64,000 nt of DNA from Methylocella silvestris BL2. GTDB lineage: Bacteria; Pseudomonadota; Alphaproteobacteria; Rhizobiales; Beijerinckiaceae. Every line of letters starts with the position of its first letter. The first letter of the stretch is position 1. Where the stretch lies: the NCBI RefSeq assembly GCF_000021745.1, contig NC_011666.1, positions 124,001-188,000 of the forward strand, in the 5' to 3' direction. The notes under the pieces were generated by a model. It was given only the letters and a program-made list of their open reading frames with translations. It ran no database searches and was not told where the DNA came from. Position numbers and translations under genes: made by a program. Below, in pieces: positions 9,942-18,459 of this stretch.

Positions 9942-11006
9942 TCACCGCGTATCGTAGTGAAACCAGATCGAGTGTGGATCGCCTCGCGGCGGGGCAGGGA
10001 AGGGCGCGGCGCGGCGCACCGCATTCAGCGCCGCCGCGTCAAAGTCCGGGCGCCCGCTGGCGCGATAGATCGCCTGATGCGTGAGATTGCCTCTTTCGTC
10101 GACATAAAAGGCGACGATGCCGTCGGCCTGCTGATGGCCATTCTGAAGGTCCGCCGGCACATGCATCTGGCGCATGATGAGGCCGTAGAGGATCGAGAGA
10201 TAGGTCGTCTTGGCCGCGCCGCCGGCGACGGGCGAGGGCTTTGCCGCCGATCCCACCTTGTAGTCGGGCGTCGGCGCCAGCGAGGCGAGCTGGTCCGCGA
10301 CGCTCTGCTTCTTGGATTTGGTCGGCGGCGCCTTTGAGACGACCGGCGACTTCGCCTCGGTCGGCTTCTTCTTTGGCGAGGGCGTGGCCTTGTCGAGAGG
10401 CTCGGCGTCCGGTTTGTCGTCGGCGATTTTCGCCGGCGCTTCCTCGGGCGGCGCGATCACTGTGGCGATAGGCGGCGCCTCCGCCTTTTGCGGCGGGGAC
10501 GGGGTCTCGGCCGTCTGCTCGGAGGGCGGCGCCTGGCGCTGCGCCTTGGTCTCGGGATCTGGCGCCTCGCGCTCGATCTTTTCCTTGTTCTCCGCACGCG
10601 GCGCGTCGTAGGCGACGCGGTCGTCGTCTTCTATTTTTTGCTTCGGCCGCTTTTCCTCTTTTTTAGGGGGCTGCGGCGGAGGCGGAGGTTCGACCTTGGG
10701 CTGCGGAATCTCCTGCACGAGCTCGACCGGGATCTCCTCGACCGGGGCGATCGGCGGCTGCACATTGTTTTCGTAAAGGATCGCGGCGAGAATCAGCGCA
10801 TGGGCGAAGAGGCAGGCGGCGAGAATGAGCCAGAACCGCCGCCGCGACGCCTCCGCAGCGGGAGCCGGCTCGGCCAGATGGTCCTCGGCGCCGGCCGTAA
10901 GCGCCGACTCATCCGTCAAGAGCGAGTCATCTTGGCCGCCCGGCGCCGCGCAGGCGCCGGTCAGGATCGCTGAGGCATCATCGCCGCGAAAAGTCTTCTG
11001 CAGCAT
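9942..11006 (-). CDS. TonB family protein (energy transducer)
   Basis: A 354-residue protein with the TonB architecture. There is a cytoplasmic tail of about 57 residues, one membrane helix at about 58-78 (FWLILAACLFAHALILAAIL), a long Pro/Glu/Lys-rich periplasmic spacer (VELVQEIPQPKVEPPPPPQ and similar, to about residue 260), and a C-terminal TonB domain with YLSILYGLIMRQMHVPADL, GIVAFYVDERGN and a final AAPFPAPPRGD strand. It would carry energy from inner-membrane ExbB/ExbD to outer-membrane receptors. No exbB, exbD or receptor gene is nearby, so its partners are elsewhere. It lies 6 bases downstream of the LOG gene, likely one transcript. Confidence 0.87.
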   Translation of the reverse strand: MLQKTFRGDDASAILTGACAAPGGQDDSLLTDESALTAGAEDHLAEPAPAAEASRRRFWLILAACLFAHALILAAILYENNVQPPIAPVEEIPVELVQEIPQPKVEPPPPPQPPKKEEKRPKQKIEDDDRVAYDAPRAENKEKIEREAPDPETKAQRQAPPSEQTAETPSPPQKAEAPPIATVIAPPEEAPAKIADDKPDAEPLDKATPSPKKKPTEAKSPVVSKAPPTKSKKQSVADQLASLAPTPDYKVGSAAKPSPVAGGAAKTTYLSILYGLIMRQMHVPADLQNGHQQADGIVAFYVDERGNLTHQAIYRASGRPDFDAAALNAVRRAAPFPAPPRGDPHSIWFHYDTR

Positions 11007-11012
11007 TTTCTC

Positions 11013-11666
11013 TCACAGCCGCGGATCCACCGTCTCCTTGCGAATGCCGAGCAGATCGGTTCGCGCTGCGGCGGTCCAGATCATCGGCAGCACGTCTTCG
11101 ATTTTCTCGGCCACCAGATAGCGGATTTCGAACGAGGATTGAATGAAGCGCCGCTCGCGCATATGCGCGAAGAGATCCAGCAGCGGCTGCCAGAATCCGT
11201 CGATATCGGCGATCACGACCGGCTTGGTGTGGCGCTCCAGCTGCACCCAGGTCAGCTGCTCGACCAACTCCTCGAGCGTGCCGACGCCGCCGGGGAGCGC
11301 GACGAAGGCGTCGGCCCGCTCGAACATCAGCCGCTTGCGCGTATGCATGTCGGGGACGACGATGGTCTCCTGAATATCGGCCAGGAGGCCTTCCTTGCGG
11401 TGCAGGAAATCGGGAATGACGCCGGTGACTTTGCCGCCGCCGTCGATGGCGGCCCGGGCCACAGCGCCCATGAGGCCATTGTCGCCGCCGCCGTAAATCA
11501 ATTCGAGTCCGGCCGTCGCGATCGCCCGGCCGAGCGCCGCGGCGCTCGCCTCATAGGCGGGCTCGACGCCTTTGGCCGAGCCGCAATAGACGCAGATCGC
11601 GCGGATGCGCTCCGGCGCGATGCGGTCGATATTGGCTCGCTCAGCCGCGTTCAATGCCTCGATCAT
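11013..11666 (-). CDS. LOG family protein (nucleoside 5'-monophosphate phosphoribohydrolase type)
   Basis: From the ATG at 11666 the product has 217 residues; a TTG at 11690 would add eight. It is a Rossmann-like TIGR00730/LOG protein. Both family signatures are present: GGGDNGLMGAVA from residue 59 and PGGVGTLEE at about 125-133, with the Arg of MHTRKR before it. Family members split cytokinin riboside monophosphates, and some AMP, to base and ribose 5-phosphate. The bacterial substrate here is unknown. It overlies the tonB-type gene in a probable two-gene unit. Confidence 0.88.
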   Translation of the reverse strand: MIEALNAAERANIDRIAPERIRAICVYCGSAKGVEPAYEASAAALGRAIATAGLELIYGGGDNGLMGAVARAAIDGGGKVTGVIPDFLHRKEGLLADIQETIVVPDMHTRKRLMFERADAFVALPGGVGTLEELVEQLTWVQLERHTKPVVIADIDGFWQPLLDLFAHMRERRFIQSSFEIRYLVAEKIEDVLPMIWTAAARTDLLGIRKETVDPRL

Positions 11667-11841
11667 GTCTCGTTGTGGCCTGCCGCCCAAAATGAATCAA
11701 GCGCCGCCGCCTCTAAAGCCCCCGGCCTGCCGGCCGGATCTTGCAGGGAGCCGGTGCGTTTGCCCAAAACCCGGCCTATATAGGCGCAGGGCCTCATTTT
11801 GATCTCATGGGCGCGTCGCTCACGAAAGGTTTATCTTAAGC

Positions 11842-13860
11842 TTGACATTTCAGCAGAAAATCGCGGGCGGATCGCTGCCGCTCGAAGGCGAAGCGTCGCA
11901 GCCGTCCCAAGCCGCGCCGGCGCAGCAAAAGCCGCCGTTGGCGCCGCGCCCGCGCGGGCAGGTCGGCCCGCTGGTGCGACGGCTCATGCCCTATATCTGG
12001 CCTGCGGGGCGGCCCGATCTGCGGCGGCGGATCTATATCTCGATCCTGCTCCTTCTCGCCGCAAAGCTTGTCACCATAGCGGTGCCCTATTCGTTCAAAT
12101 GGGCGACGGATTCGCTTGTCGATCCGGCCCATCTGCCGTTTTCGGGGTTTCTGGCCGCGCCTTTGATCCTCACGCTCGTCTACGGGCTCCTGCGCGTCGC
12201 CATGGCGCTGTTCACGCAGGTCCGCGACGCGGTGTTCGCCGACGTCGCCATGCACGCCGTCCGCCGCCTCGCGAGCGACGTCTTCGAGCATCTGCATCTT
12301 CTCTCGCTGCGGTTTCATCTGGAGCGCAAGACCGGCGGCCTCACCCGCATCCTGGAGCGCGGGCGCAATTCGATCGAGACGATCGTGCGCACCTCCATGC
12401 TGACGGCGGTGCCGACCCTCGTCGAGTTCTGCCTGATCCTCGCGGTGTTCTTCTTCGAGTTCGACTGGCGCTTTGTCGCCGCCGTGCTGATCATGATCGT
12501 CGCCTATCTCTCCTTCACGCTGGCGGCGACGAATTGGCGGATCGGCATCCGCCGCGCCATGAACGAAAGCGACACCGACGCCAACACCAAGGCCATCGAC
12601 AGTCTGCTCAACTTCGAGACGGTGAAATATTTCAACGCGGAGGAGCGCGAGAAGCGGCGCTATGACGTGTCGATCGCGCGCTATGAGCGCATGAGCGTCA
12701 AGACCTACACTTCGCTCGCCTTTCTCAACGCGGGGCAGGCGGTGATCTTCACCTGCGGCCTGACCGCGGTGATGATCATGAGCATGAAGGGCGTCATGAG
12801 CGGCAAGAATACGATCGGCGATTTCGTCCTCGTGAATGCGATGATGATCCAGCTGTTCCAGCCGCTAAGCTTCCTTGGGATGGTCTATCGCGAGATCCGC
12901 CAGTCGCTGATCGACATTGAGATGATGTTCGACATCATGGCGCAAAACCCGGAGGTGAAGGACCGCCCGGGCGCAAAGCCGCTCGCCGTCGCGCGGGGCT
13001 CCATCCGCTTCGAAAATGTGTCTTTTCACTATGACCCGCGCCGGCCGATTCTCGAGGGGTTGTCATTCGAGATTCCGGCCGGGCGCACCATCGCCATCGT
13101 CGGCGCGTCGGGCGCCGGCAAATCGACCATCGCGCGGCTGCTGTTTCGCTTCTATGAACCGGCAAAGGGCCGGATTCTGATTGATGGGCAAGACATCAAT
13201 CTCGTCACACAGACCTCGCTGCGGGGGGCGATCGGCATCGTCCCGCAGGACACGGTTCTGTTCAACGACAGCATCGCCTACAACATCCGCTACGGCCGCG
13301 AGGGCGCAAGCGACGAAGAGGTGCGCGAGGCCGCGCGCCACGCCCAGATCGACCGCTTCATCGAAGGCGCGCCCGGCGCCTATGAGGCGCAGGTCGGCGA
13401 GCGCGGACTGAAGCTCTCCGGCGGCGAAAAACAGCGCGTCGCAATCGCCCGCACCATCCTCAAAGGGCCGCCCATTCTGGTGCTCGACGAGGCGACGTCG
13501 GCGCTGGATTCCTTCACCGAACATGAGATCCAGGACGCGCTCGACCGCGTCGCCAGGGGCCGCACCACGCTGGTCATCGCGCACAGGCTCGCGACGGTGG
13601 TCAACGCCGACGAGATTATCGTGCTCGACAAGGGCGCGATCATCGAGCGCGGCTCGCATGACGAGTTGATCGCCCGCGGCGGCGCCTATGCCGCCATGTG
13701 GAGCCGGCAATATGAAATCCGTCAGGCCGAAGAGGTGCTGCGCCGCGCCGCGCGCGAGGATGGCGAACGGATCAGCATCAGCATCGAGCCGGGCGAGTCG
13801 GCGGAGGAAGACGAAGGCGCGCCGCTGCTTGGCGTTGGGAAAGGTCCCGCGGCGGCCTGA
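11842..13860 (+). CDS. Atm1-type (ABCB) ABC exporter, permease fused to ATPase
   Basis: A 672-residue half-transporter. An N-terminal extension of about 45 residues precedes PYIWPAGRPDLR. Six membrane helices run from about 60 to 340. The nucleotide-binding domain has Walker A GASGAGKST at 421-429, signature LSGGEKQR at 525-532, Walker B ILVLDEA at about 545-551 and a His switch in AHRL. It matches Atm1/HMT1-like heavy-metal or glutathione-conjugate exporters; alphaproteobacterial Atm1 exports metallated glutathione. The start is a TTG (AAAGG lies 12 bases upstream); the first in-frame ATG is 49 codons later, at a point where family similarity has already begun, so the TTG is preferred. Confidence 0.92.
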   Translation: MTFQQKIAGGSLPLEGEASQPSQAAPAQQKPPLAPRPRGQVGPLVRRLMPYIWPAGRPDLRRRIYISILLLLAAKLVTIAVPYSFKWATDSLVDPAHLPFSGFLAAPLILTLVYGLLRVAMALFTQVRDAVFADVAMHAVRRLASDVFEHLHLLSLRFHLERKTGGLTRILERGRNSIETIVRTSMLTAVPTLVEFCLILAVFFFEFDWRFVAAVLIMIVAYLSFTLAATNWRIGIRRAMNESDTDANTKAIDSLLNFETVKYFNAEEREKRRYDVSIARYERMSVKTYTSLAFLNAGQAVIFTCGLTAVMIMSMKGVMSGKNTIGDFVLVNAMMIQLFQPLSFLGMVYREIRQSLIDIEMMFDIMAQNPEVKDRPGAKPLAVARGSIRFENVSFHYDPRRPILEGLSFEIPAGRTIAIVGASGAGKSTIARLLFRFYEPAKGRILIDGQDINLVTQTSLRGAIGIVPQDTVLFNDSIAYNIRYGREGASDEEVREAARHAQIDRFIEGAPGAYEAQVGERGLKLSGGEKQRVAIARTILKGPPILVLDEATSALDSFTEHEIQDALDRVARGRTTLVIAHRLATVVNADEIIVLDKGAIIERGSHDELIARGGAYAAMWSRQYEIRQAEEVLRRAAREDGERISISIEPGESAEEDEGAPLLGVGKGPAAA

Positions 13861-13965
13861 CGTCGGCGCTTCATCCCAGAGAGGCATTTGAAGCGCAGGG
13901 TGACGCCTGACTTGGGATTTCCGCCTCTTTATGCGACACCGTCCGCGCAGTCCCCGCAAGGGATC

Positions 13966-14034
13966 TTGGAGCATGATGCCGAAACGTTTCAGACTTTCGC
14001 ACTGACATCATGCTCCAACCCATCGTGATCCAAA
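13966..14034. repeat. Composite intergenic palindrome (copy B)
   Basis: An outer perfect 13-bp inverted repeat (13966-13978, TTGGAGCATGATG, with 14006-14018) encloses an inner CCGAAAC...ACTTTCG hairpin at 13979-14000. The tag CATCGTGATCCAAA follows at 14021-14034. The inner hairpin is related to those at 9900, 17397 and 53712, and the tag recurs at 15485 and, inverted, at 53636. It lies between the ABC exporter and psd, just before the psd ribosome-binding site. Confidence 0.7.
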
Positions 14035-14056
14035 GATCGCGCAGCAAGAGAGCTCC

Positions 14057-14755
14057 ATGTCGCTCATCGAATCCATTCGCAAGCAGGTCACGCCGATCCA
14101 CCCCGAAGGCTATGTGTTCATCGCCTCCTTCGGGGTCGCAACGCTGGTGCTCGGCTCATTTTTCAGCCCGCTCGGCTGGATCGGCGCCTTTGCGACCGCC
14201 TGGTGCGCCTATTTCTTCCGCGATCCGGTGCGGCAGACCCCGCTCGACGAGGGCCTGGTGATCTCGCCCGCCGACGGCGTGATCTCGGCCGTAGGGTTTT
14301 TCCCGCCGCCGCCGGAGCTTGGCCTTGGCGTTGAGCCGCTGCAGCGCATTTCCGTCTTCATGTCGGTGTTCGATTGCCACGTCAATCGCGCCCCCGTGGC
14401 GGGCCGCATCGTCAAGATCGCCTATAAGCCCGGCTTGTTCCTCAACGCCGACCTCGACAAGGCGAGCGAGGACAATGAACGCAACGGCCTCGTGATCGAG
14501 ACCGCGGCCGGCCGCTTCGGCGTCGTGCAGATTGCTGGCCTCGTCGCGCGGCGCATCGTTTGTTTCGTCCGGCAGGGCGAGTCGATCGGGGTCGGCGACC
14601 GCATCGGGCTGATCCGTTTCGGCTCGCGCGTCGATGTCTACCTGCCGGGGACGGCGCGCGCGCTGGTGACGGTTGGCTCAAAAGCCGTCGCCGGTGAAAC
14701 TGTGCTGGCCGAACTGCGCGCCGGCGCGAACCGGCGAGCATTCAAGTCGAGTTAG
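14057..14755 (+). CDS. psd: Phosphatidylserine decarboxylase (short form)
   Basis: A 232-residue proenzyme that makes phosphatidylethanolamine from phosphatidylserine at the inner membrane. Two hydrophobic segments lie at about 21-52, followed by [22 protein letters not shown] and the conserved [13 protein letters not shown]. Self-cleavage is expected at Gly189-Ser190 in RFGSRVD, giving the pyruvoyl-bearing small chain. The short form agrees with alphaproteobacterial Psd. In many relatives pssA follows directly; here the next gene is a broken acetyltransferase, so pssA lies elsewhere or is lost. Confidence 0.95.
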   Translation: MSLIESIRKQVTPIHPEGYVFIASFGVATLVLGSFFSPLGWIGAFATAWCAYFFRDPVRQTPLDEGLVISPADGVISAVGFFPPPPELGLGVEPLQRISVFMSVFDCHVNRAPVAGRIVKIAYKPGLFLNADLDKASEDNERNGLVIETAAGRFGVVQIAGLVARRIVCFVRQGESIGVGDRIGLIRFGSRVDVYLPGTARALVTVGSKAVAGETVLAELRAGANRRAFKSS

Positions 14756-14759
14756 GGCA

Positions 14760-15309
14760 ATGGCGCTTGCGAAAGATTTGCTTCCGGTCGAGCTGAAGCT
14801 AAAAAAATGGCGCCCTGGCAACGCTTCGCCCGGCGCGGCCGGACGACAATGAAGGAATCCGTCAGGCCTTCCGGCATCTCGACGCCGAGACGGTCTACAA
14901 GCGCTTTCTCAACTACAAAACCAATGTCACCGAGGCGGAGCTCGAACATATTACCGGCGTCGATTTTGTCCACGATGTCTCGCTTCTCGTCACGACCCGG
15001 GTCGGCGATGAGGAGATCGTCATCGGCGGCGCCAGCTATTTTGGGCTCGACGACAACAATCCCCCCCATCGCGCCGAAGTCGCCTTCACCATCGAGGAGG
15101 ATTTTCAGGGGCAGGGGCTGGCGCGCGCGCTGATGCGCAAGCTCGTTGAACTCGCAAAGGCCAATGGCGTCGGCGTCTTCGAGGCCGAAGTTCTCGCCAA
15201 CAATCTCGCCATGCTTTCGGTGTTCAAGGGCGCCGGTCTGCCCCTGACCGTCAGGCGGGAGGACGGCGTTATCCATGTGACGATCGATCTGCGCCAGCCG
15301 CCGGGCTGA
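14760..15309 (+). pseudogene. GNAT acetyltransferase interrupted by a +1 frameshift
   Basis: The frame beginning at ATG 14760 (MALAKDLLPVELKLKK) ends at a TGA after about 30 codons. From about 14808 to the stop at 15307-15309 a second frame encodes an intact GNAT-like sequence (LRPARPDDNEGIRQAFRHLD, then FTIEEDFQGQGLARALM as the acetyl-CoA loop). That frame has no usable start because a TAA precedes it. The two frames join perfectly if the A7 run at 14801-14807 had six A. The gene is either inactivated, switched by slippage, or hit by a sequencing error; the unbroken remainder argues for a recent event. Confidence 0.75.
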
Positions 15310-15410
15310 CGCGGGCGCCCCTAATTCATTTGCCTCGCGCCCACTGGCCTCCTATCGTCCCGCGGCAAACCATGTAATTCACGAGGGTCCGCGGCAAAAT
15401 CGCGTTCCGC

Positions 15411-15498
15411 CTGGAGCATGCCGCCCCGACGTCGCGCTCTGAACATTGGCATCGGTCGCGTTATGAGTTTGGATCGATCCAACTCATCGTGATCCAAA
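15411..15498. repeat. Composite intergenic palindrome (copy C)
   Basis: It starts with CTGGAGCATG, as in copy B, and ends with a near-perfect palindrome: ATGAGTTTGGATC at 15463-15475 against GATCCAACTCAT at 15476-15487. The tag CATCGTGATCCAAA at 15485-15498 overlaps the end. The element abuts the start of the S49 peptidase gene and probably forms part of its leader. Confidence 0.65.
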
Positions 15499-15511
15499 AC
15501 CTGGATTGTCC

Positions 15512-16486
15512 ATGGCAGCGCCCCACTTCGCAGATTATCTCGTCGAACGCAGGCTCTTGCGTCGGCGGCTTTCCTTCTGGCGCATCCTCGCTTTCGGAGC
15601 CGCCGTGATCGGCGTTCTGGCGATTGGGCTGCGGCTTGCCTCATCGGACGACTCGGTGAGCTTTGCGCCGCATATCGCAAGGCTGTCGATCAGCGGCTTG
15701 ATCACCGGCGACCGCGACACGCTCAAACTTATTTCCAGGATCGAGGAGTCGGACGCCGCCGCGGTGCTGGTGTCGATCGACAGTCCGGGCGGCACAACGG
15801 CGGGCGCGGAGCGGCTTTACGACCAGCTTCGCCGCCTTTCGGCCAAGAAGCCGACGGTCGCTGTCGTCGGCTCGCTTGCCGCCTCCGGCGGCTATATCGC
15901 CGCGCTTGGGGCCGACCAGATCGTCGCGCTGGGCAATTCGCTGGTCGGATCGATCGGCGTCCTTGTCGAATATCCCAATGTGACGAAGCTGCTCGATACG
16001 GTCGGGGTCAAGGTCGAAGCTGTCAAATCATCGCCCTTGAAAGCGGCCCCGAACGGCTTTGAGCCTACAAGCCCCGAGGCGCGCGCTGCGCTCGCCTCGC
16101 TGGTCGACGACAGTTTTGTCTGGTTCAAGGATCTCGTGCGCGAGCGCCGCAATCTGACCGCGCCGCAACTCGCCGCGGTCGATGACGGCCGCGTTTTTAC
16201 CGGCCGGCAGGGGCTTGGTCTGCATCTCGTCGATCGCCTCGGCGGCGAGAGGGAGGCGATCGCGTGGCTGGAGCAGGAAAGAGCTGTGCCAAAGGGGCTG
16301 AAAATTCGCGATTGGAAGCAGCAGGGCTCGTTCGGCCGCATCGGTCTGTTCAGCTTTGCCGCACGCGCCGCAAGCATTTTTCATTTAGACGAATTAAGCC
16401 GGCTTTTGGGGCGCTCCAGCCAGTTTGTCGAGGCGCGGATGCTTGACGGTCTGGTCTCGATTTGGCAAGTTGACGGCGCGAATTGA
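15512..16486 (+). CDS. sppA: S49 family signal peptide peptidase (SppA-like)
   Basis: From ATG 15512 the protein has 324 residues; an in-frame TTG at 15506 would add two. One membrane helix lies at about 24-43, leaving the protease domain in the periplasm. The Ser/Lys dyad of the family is visible: Ser125 in SLAASGGYIAA and Lys177 in VKSSPLKAAP. SIDSPGGTTAGAE forms the oxyanion-region loop. Its length matches the short SppA36 form. It degrades cleaved signal peptides and membrane fragments. ihfB follows 153 bases downstream. Confidence 0.9.
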   Translation: MAAPHFADYLVERRLLRRRLSFWRILAFGAAVIGVLAIGLRLASSDDSVSFAPHIARLSISGLITGDRDTLKLISRIEESDAAAVLVSIDSPGGTTAGAERLYDQLRRLSAKKPTVAVVGSLAASGGYIAALGADQIVALGNSLVGSIGVLVEYPNVTKLLDTVGVKVEAVKSSPLKAAPNGFEPTSPEARAALASLVDDSFVWFKDLVRERRNLTAPQLAAVDDGRVFTGRQGLGLHLVDRLGGEREAIAWLEQERAVPKGLKIRDWKQQGSFGRIGLFSFAARAASIFHLDELSRLLGRSSQFVEARMLDGLVSIWQVDGAN

Positions 16487-16639
16487 AGGCCTTGGCGGTC
16501 TGACGGTCGTCGTCGCTGCGAGGGGGGAGCGACGGCGGCAGCGGCTCTTGAGCTGCAAGATCGATTTGCGAAGCGCTTCTACATCGCTCAAGCTGCCCCC
16601 TGTTTAATCTATGCGGAAGTCCTTTAACGGGCGAGGCGA

Positions 16640-16930
16640 ATGATCAAATCCGAGCTGGTGCAGCGTATCGCCGACCGTAATCCGCATCTTTACCTTCGCG
16701 ACGTTGAAAAAATCGTCAACGCCATTTTGGACGAGATCACCAATGCTTTGTCGCGCGGCGACCGCGTCGAATTGCGCGGCTTTGGCGCCTTTTCGGTAAA
16801 ACACAGGGACGCCCGGGTGGGACGCAATCCGCGCACGGGCGCGCATGTGTCAGTCGATGAAAAAGTGGTTCCTTTCTTCAAGACCGGCAAGGAAATGCGC
16901 GAGAGGCTGAACAATGGGGTGGACGACTGA
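16640..16930 (+). CDS. ihfB: Integration host factor beta subunit
   Basis: A 96-residue DNA-bending HU/IHF protein. It opens [19 protein letters not shown] and has the beta-arm GRNPRTG, whose proline intercalates into DNA. The sequence [20 protein letters not shown] is typical of the IHF beta chain rather than HU. It pairs with IHF alpha (not in this window) in the nucleoid. IHF bends DNA at sigma-54 promoters, and rpoN is also encoded in this window, though 14 kb away. Confidence 0.95.
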   Translation: MIKSELVQRIADRNPHLYLRDVEKIVNAILDEITNALSRGDRVELRGFGAFSVKHRDARVGRNPRTGAHVSVDEKVVPFFKTGKEMRERLNNGVDD

Positions 16931-17062
16931 ACCCTTCGGTCTGCCCCACGATTTGCGGGCCTTGGCGCCCCGGGCGTTTCGGGGTTAAGGATCCGGACCT
17001 GTCACGCGAAACTTCAATCACGACATGCGCTTCAGGCGCTTGAACCCAAGCCGGCGGATGCG

Positions 17063-17389
17063 ATGGCGCGTTTTCTGAAATGGCTGATCCTGCTTCCCGT
17101 CATCTTCGTGGCGCTGGCCCTTGCGCTAGCGAACCGGCATGCGGTGACGCTTTATCTCGATCCGTTTCCCAATGGCGGGGTCAACGGTCCGCAGCTGAGC
17201 GCCCCCTTCTATCTGGTGCTTTTCCTGACGCTGATGGTTGGCGTGGCGCTTGGCGGCGTCGCGACCTGGATGGGGCAGGGCGCCCAGCGGCGGGCGGGCC
17301 GGCGCGCCCGCGCCGAGTTGCGCCGCGTCAATGCGGAACGGGCGCGCCAGACGCTGCATCCGGCGATCGAGCATCGCAAGGGCGTCTAG
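17063..17389 (+). CDS. LapA-like (DUF1049) membrane protein
   Basis: A 108-residue protein with two membrane helices, at about 6-23 (LILLPVIFVALALALAN) and 47-68 (FYLVLFLTLMVGVALGGVAT), and a basic cytoplasmic tail. The NRHAVTLYLDPFP segment between the helices is the DUF1049/LapA pattern. In enterobacteria LapA works with LapB in control of LPS synthesis; no LapB gene lies here, so that role is only suggested. It sits between ihfB and trpF in a conserved alphaproteobacterial order. Confidence 0.8.
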   Translation: MARFLKWLILLPVIFVALALALANRHAVTLYLDPFPNGGVNGPQLSAPFYLVLFLTLMVGVALGGVATWMGQGAQRRAGRRARAELRRVNAERARQTLHPAIEHRKGV

Positions 17390-17396
17390 CATCGCG

Positions 17397-17419
17397 CCGA
17401 GAAGTCGCAGACTTTTCGG
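17397..17419. repeat. Inner hairpin of the intergenic palindrome family (copy D)
   Basis: CCGAGAAGT and ACTTTTCGG pair with one G-T wobble around a CGCAG loop. The loop and flanks match the hairpin at 9900-9920 (loop TGCAG). It lies directly after the LapA-like gene stop, in a position to act as a 3' end hairpin. Confidence 0.55.
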
Positions 17420-17600
17420 TTCAATGGGGATGCGTCAATCAAAGAGCAAAGTTCCGCCCCGCTTCCTAACGGATTGATCCCTATCCATTCAGGACCATGA
17501 CGCGAATTATCCGGCGCGGTATGCGATCGTCCGGCCGGAATGCGCGTTAAGTGAAACATCTGCAGGCCGCCGCCGCAAAGGCGCAGCGCCGAGGCGCATC

Positions 17601-18329
17601 ATGAGCACATTGATCAAAATCTGCGGCCTCAAGGCCCCCGAGGCCGTCGACGCCGCCATGGCCGCCGGCGCGGACATGGTCGGCTTTGTCGTGTTCGAAA
17701 AAAGCCCACGGCATATTTCCCTGCAGCAGGGTCAGGAGCTGGGCGCGCGCGTCGGGCCGGGCGTCGCCAAGGTGCTGTTGACCGTCGACGCCGACGATGC
17801 GTTGCTCGCCGCCGCGATTGCCGCGCTGGGGCCCGCCTATCTGCAATTGCACGGAAAGGAGACGCCTGAGCGGGTCGCCGCCATCCGCGCCAATTTCGGT
17901 CTGAAGGTCATCAAGGCGATCGAAATCGAGAACCGCGCCGGCCTCGACCGAATCCGCATCTTTGACGAGGTCGCCGACATGCTGCTGTTCGACGCCAAGG
18001 CGCCGGCGAATGCTGCGCATCCCGGCGGCAATGGCGCTCCATTCGACTGGAAGCTGCTTGCCGGGCAGAAAATCAGCCGGCCCTGGCTGCTCGCCGGCGG
18101 CCTTCATTCCGGCAATGTGGCGGAGGCGCTGCGCGCTTCAGGCGCGCATGGCGTCGACGTCTCATCCGGCGTGGAGAGCGCTCCGGGCGTCAAGGACGCC
18201 GACAAGATCGCCGCCTTCATCCAGGCCGCGCGCGCCGAAGCGCCGGGCGTCGCCCCAACCGCCAAATCCGCGCCGCGCGGCAAGGCCGGGCTGCAGGAGA
18301 AGCTTGGTTTGGCGCGGCGAAACGGCTAG
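17601..18329 (+). CDS. trpF: Phosphoribosylanthranilate isomerase
   Basis: A 242-residue TIM-barrel enzyme that converts phosphoribosylanthranilate to CdRP in tryptophan synthesis. The start MSTLIKICGLK carries the catalytic Cys8 of the KICG motif. The second catalytic residue is the Asp in the LLFDAKAP segment. GGLHSGNVAEAL and VDVSSGVESAPGVKD form the phosphate-binding loops. It has a C-terminal extension of about 25 residues (from GVAPTAKSAPRGK), rich in Ala and Lys, beyond the usual barrel. trpB follows about 130 bases later on the same strand. Confidence 0.95.
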   Translation: MSTLIKICGLKAPEAVDAAMAAGADMVGFVVFEKSPRHISLQQGQELGARVGPGVAKVLLTVDADDALLAAAIAALGPAYLQLHGKETPERVAAIRANFGLKVIKAIEIENRAGLDRIRIFDEVADMLLFDAKAPANAAHPGGNGAPFDWKLLAGQKISRPWLLAGGLHSGNVAEALRASGAHGVDVSSGVESAPGVKDADKIAAFIQAARAEAPGVAPTAKSAPRGKAGLQEKLGLARRNG

Positions 18330-18459
18330 ACAGAGGGCGCTTGCGCCGGCGGGCGCGGCATTGGAAACACGCGAGATTTTCGTTTTTTGAGGTCCGGCGC
18401 GCAGCGCCAGCCTGCGGCTCTTGGCGCGGCGCGGCCCTCGTCCGATCACAGGCGGCCAA

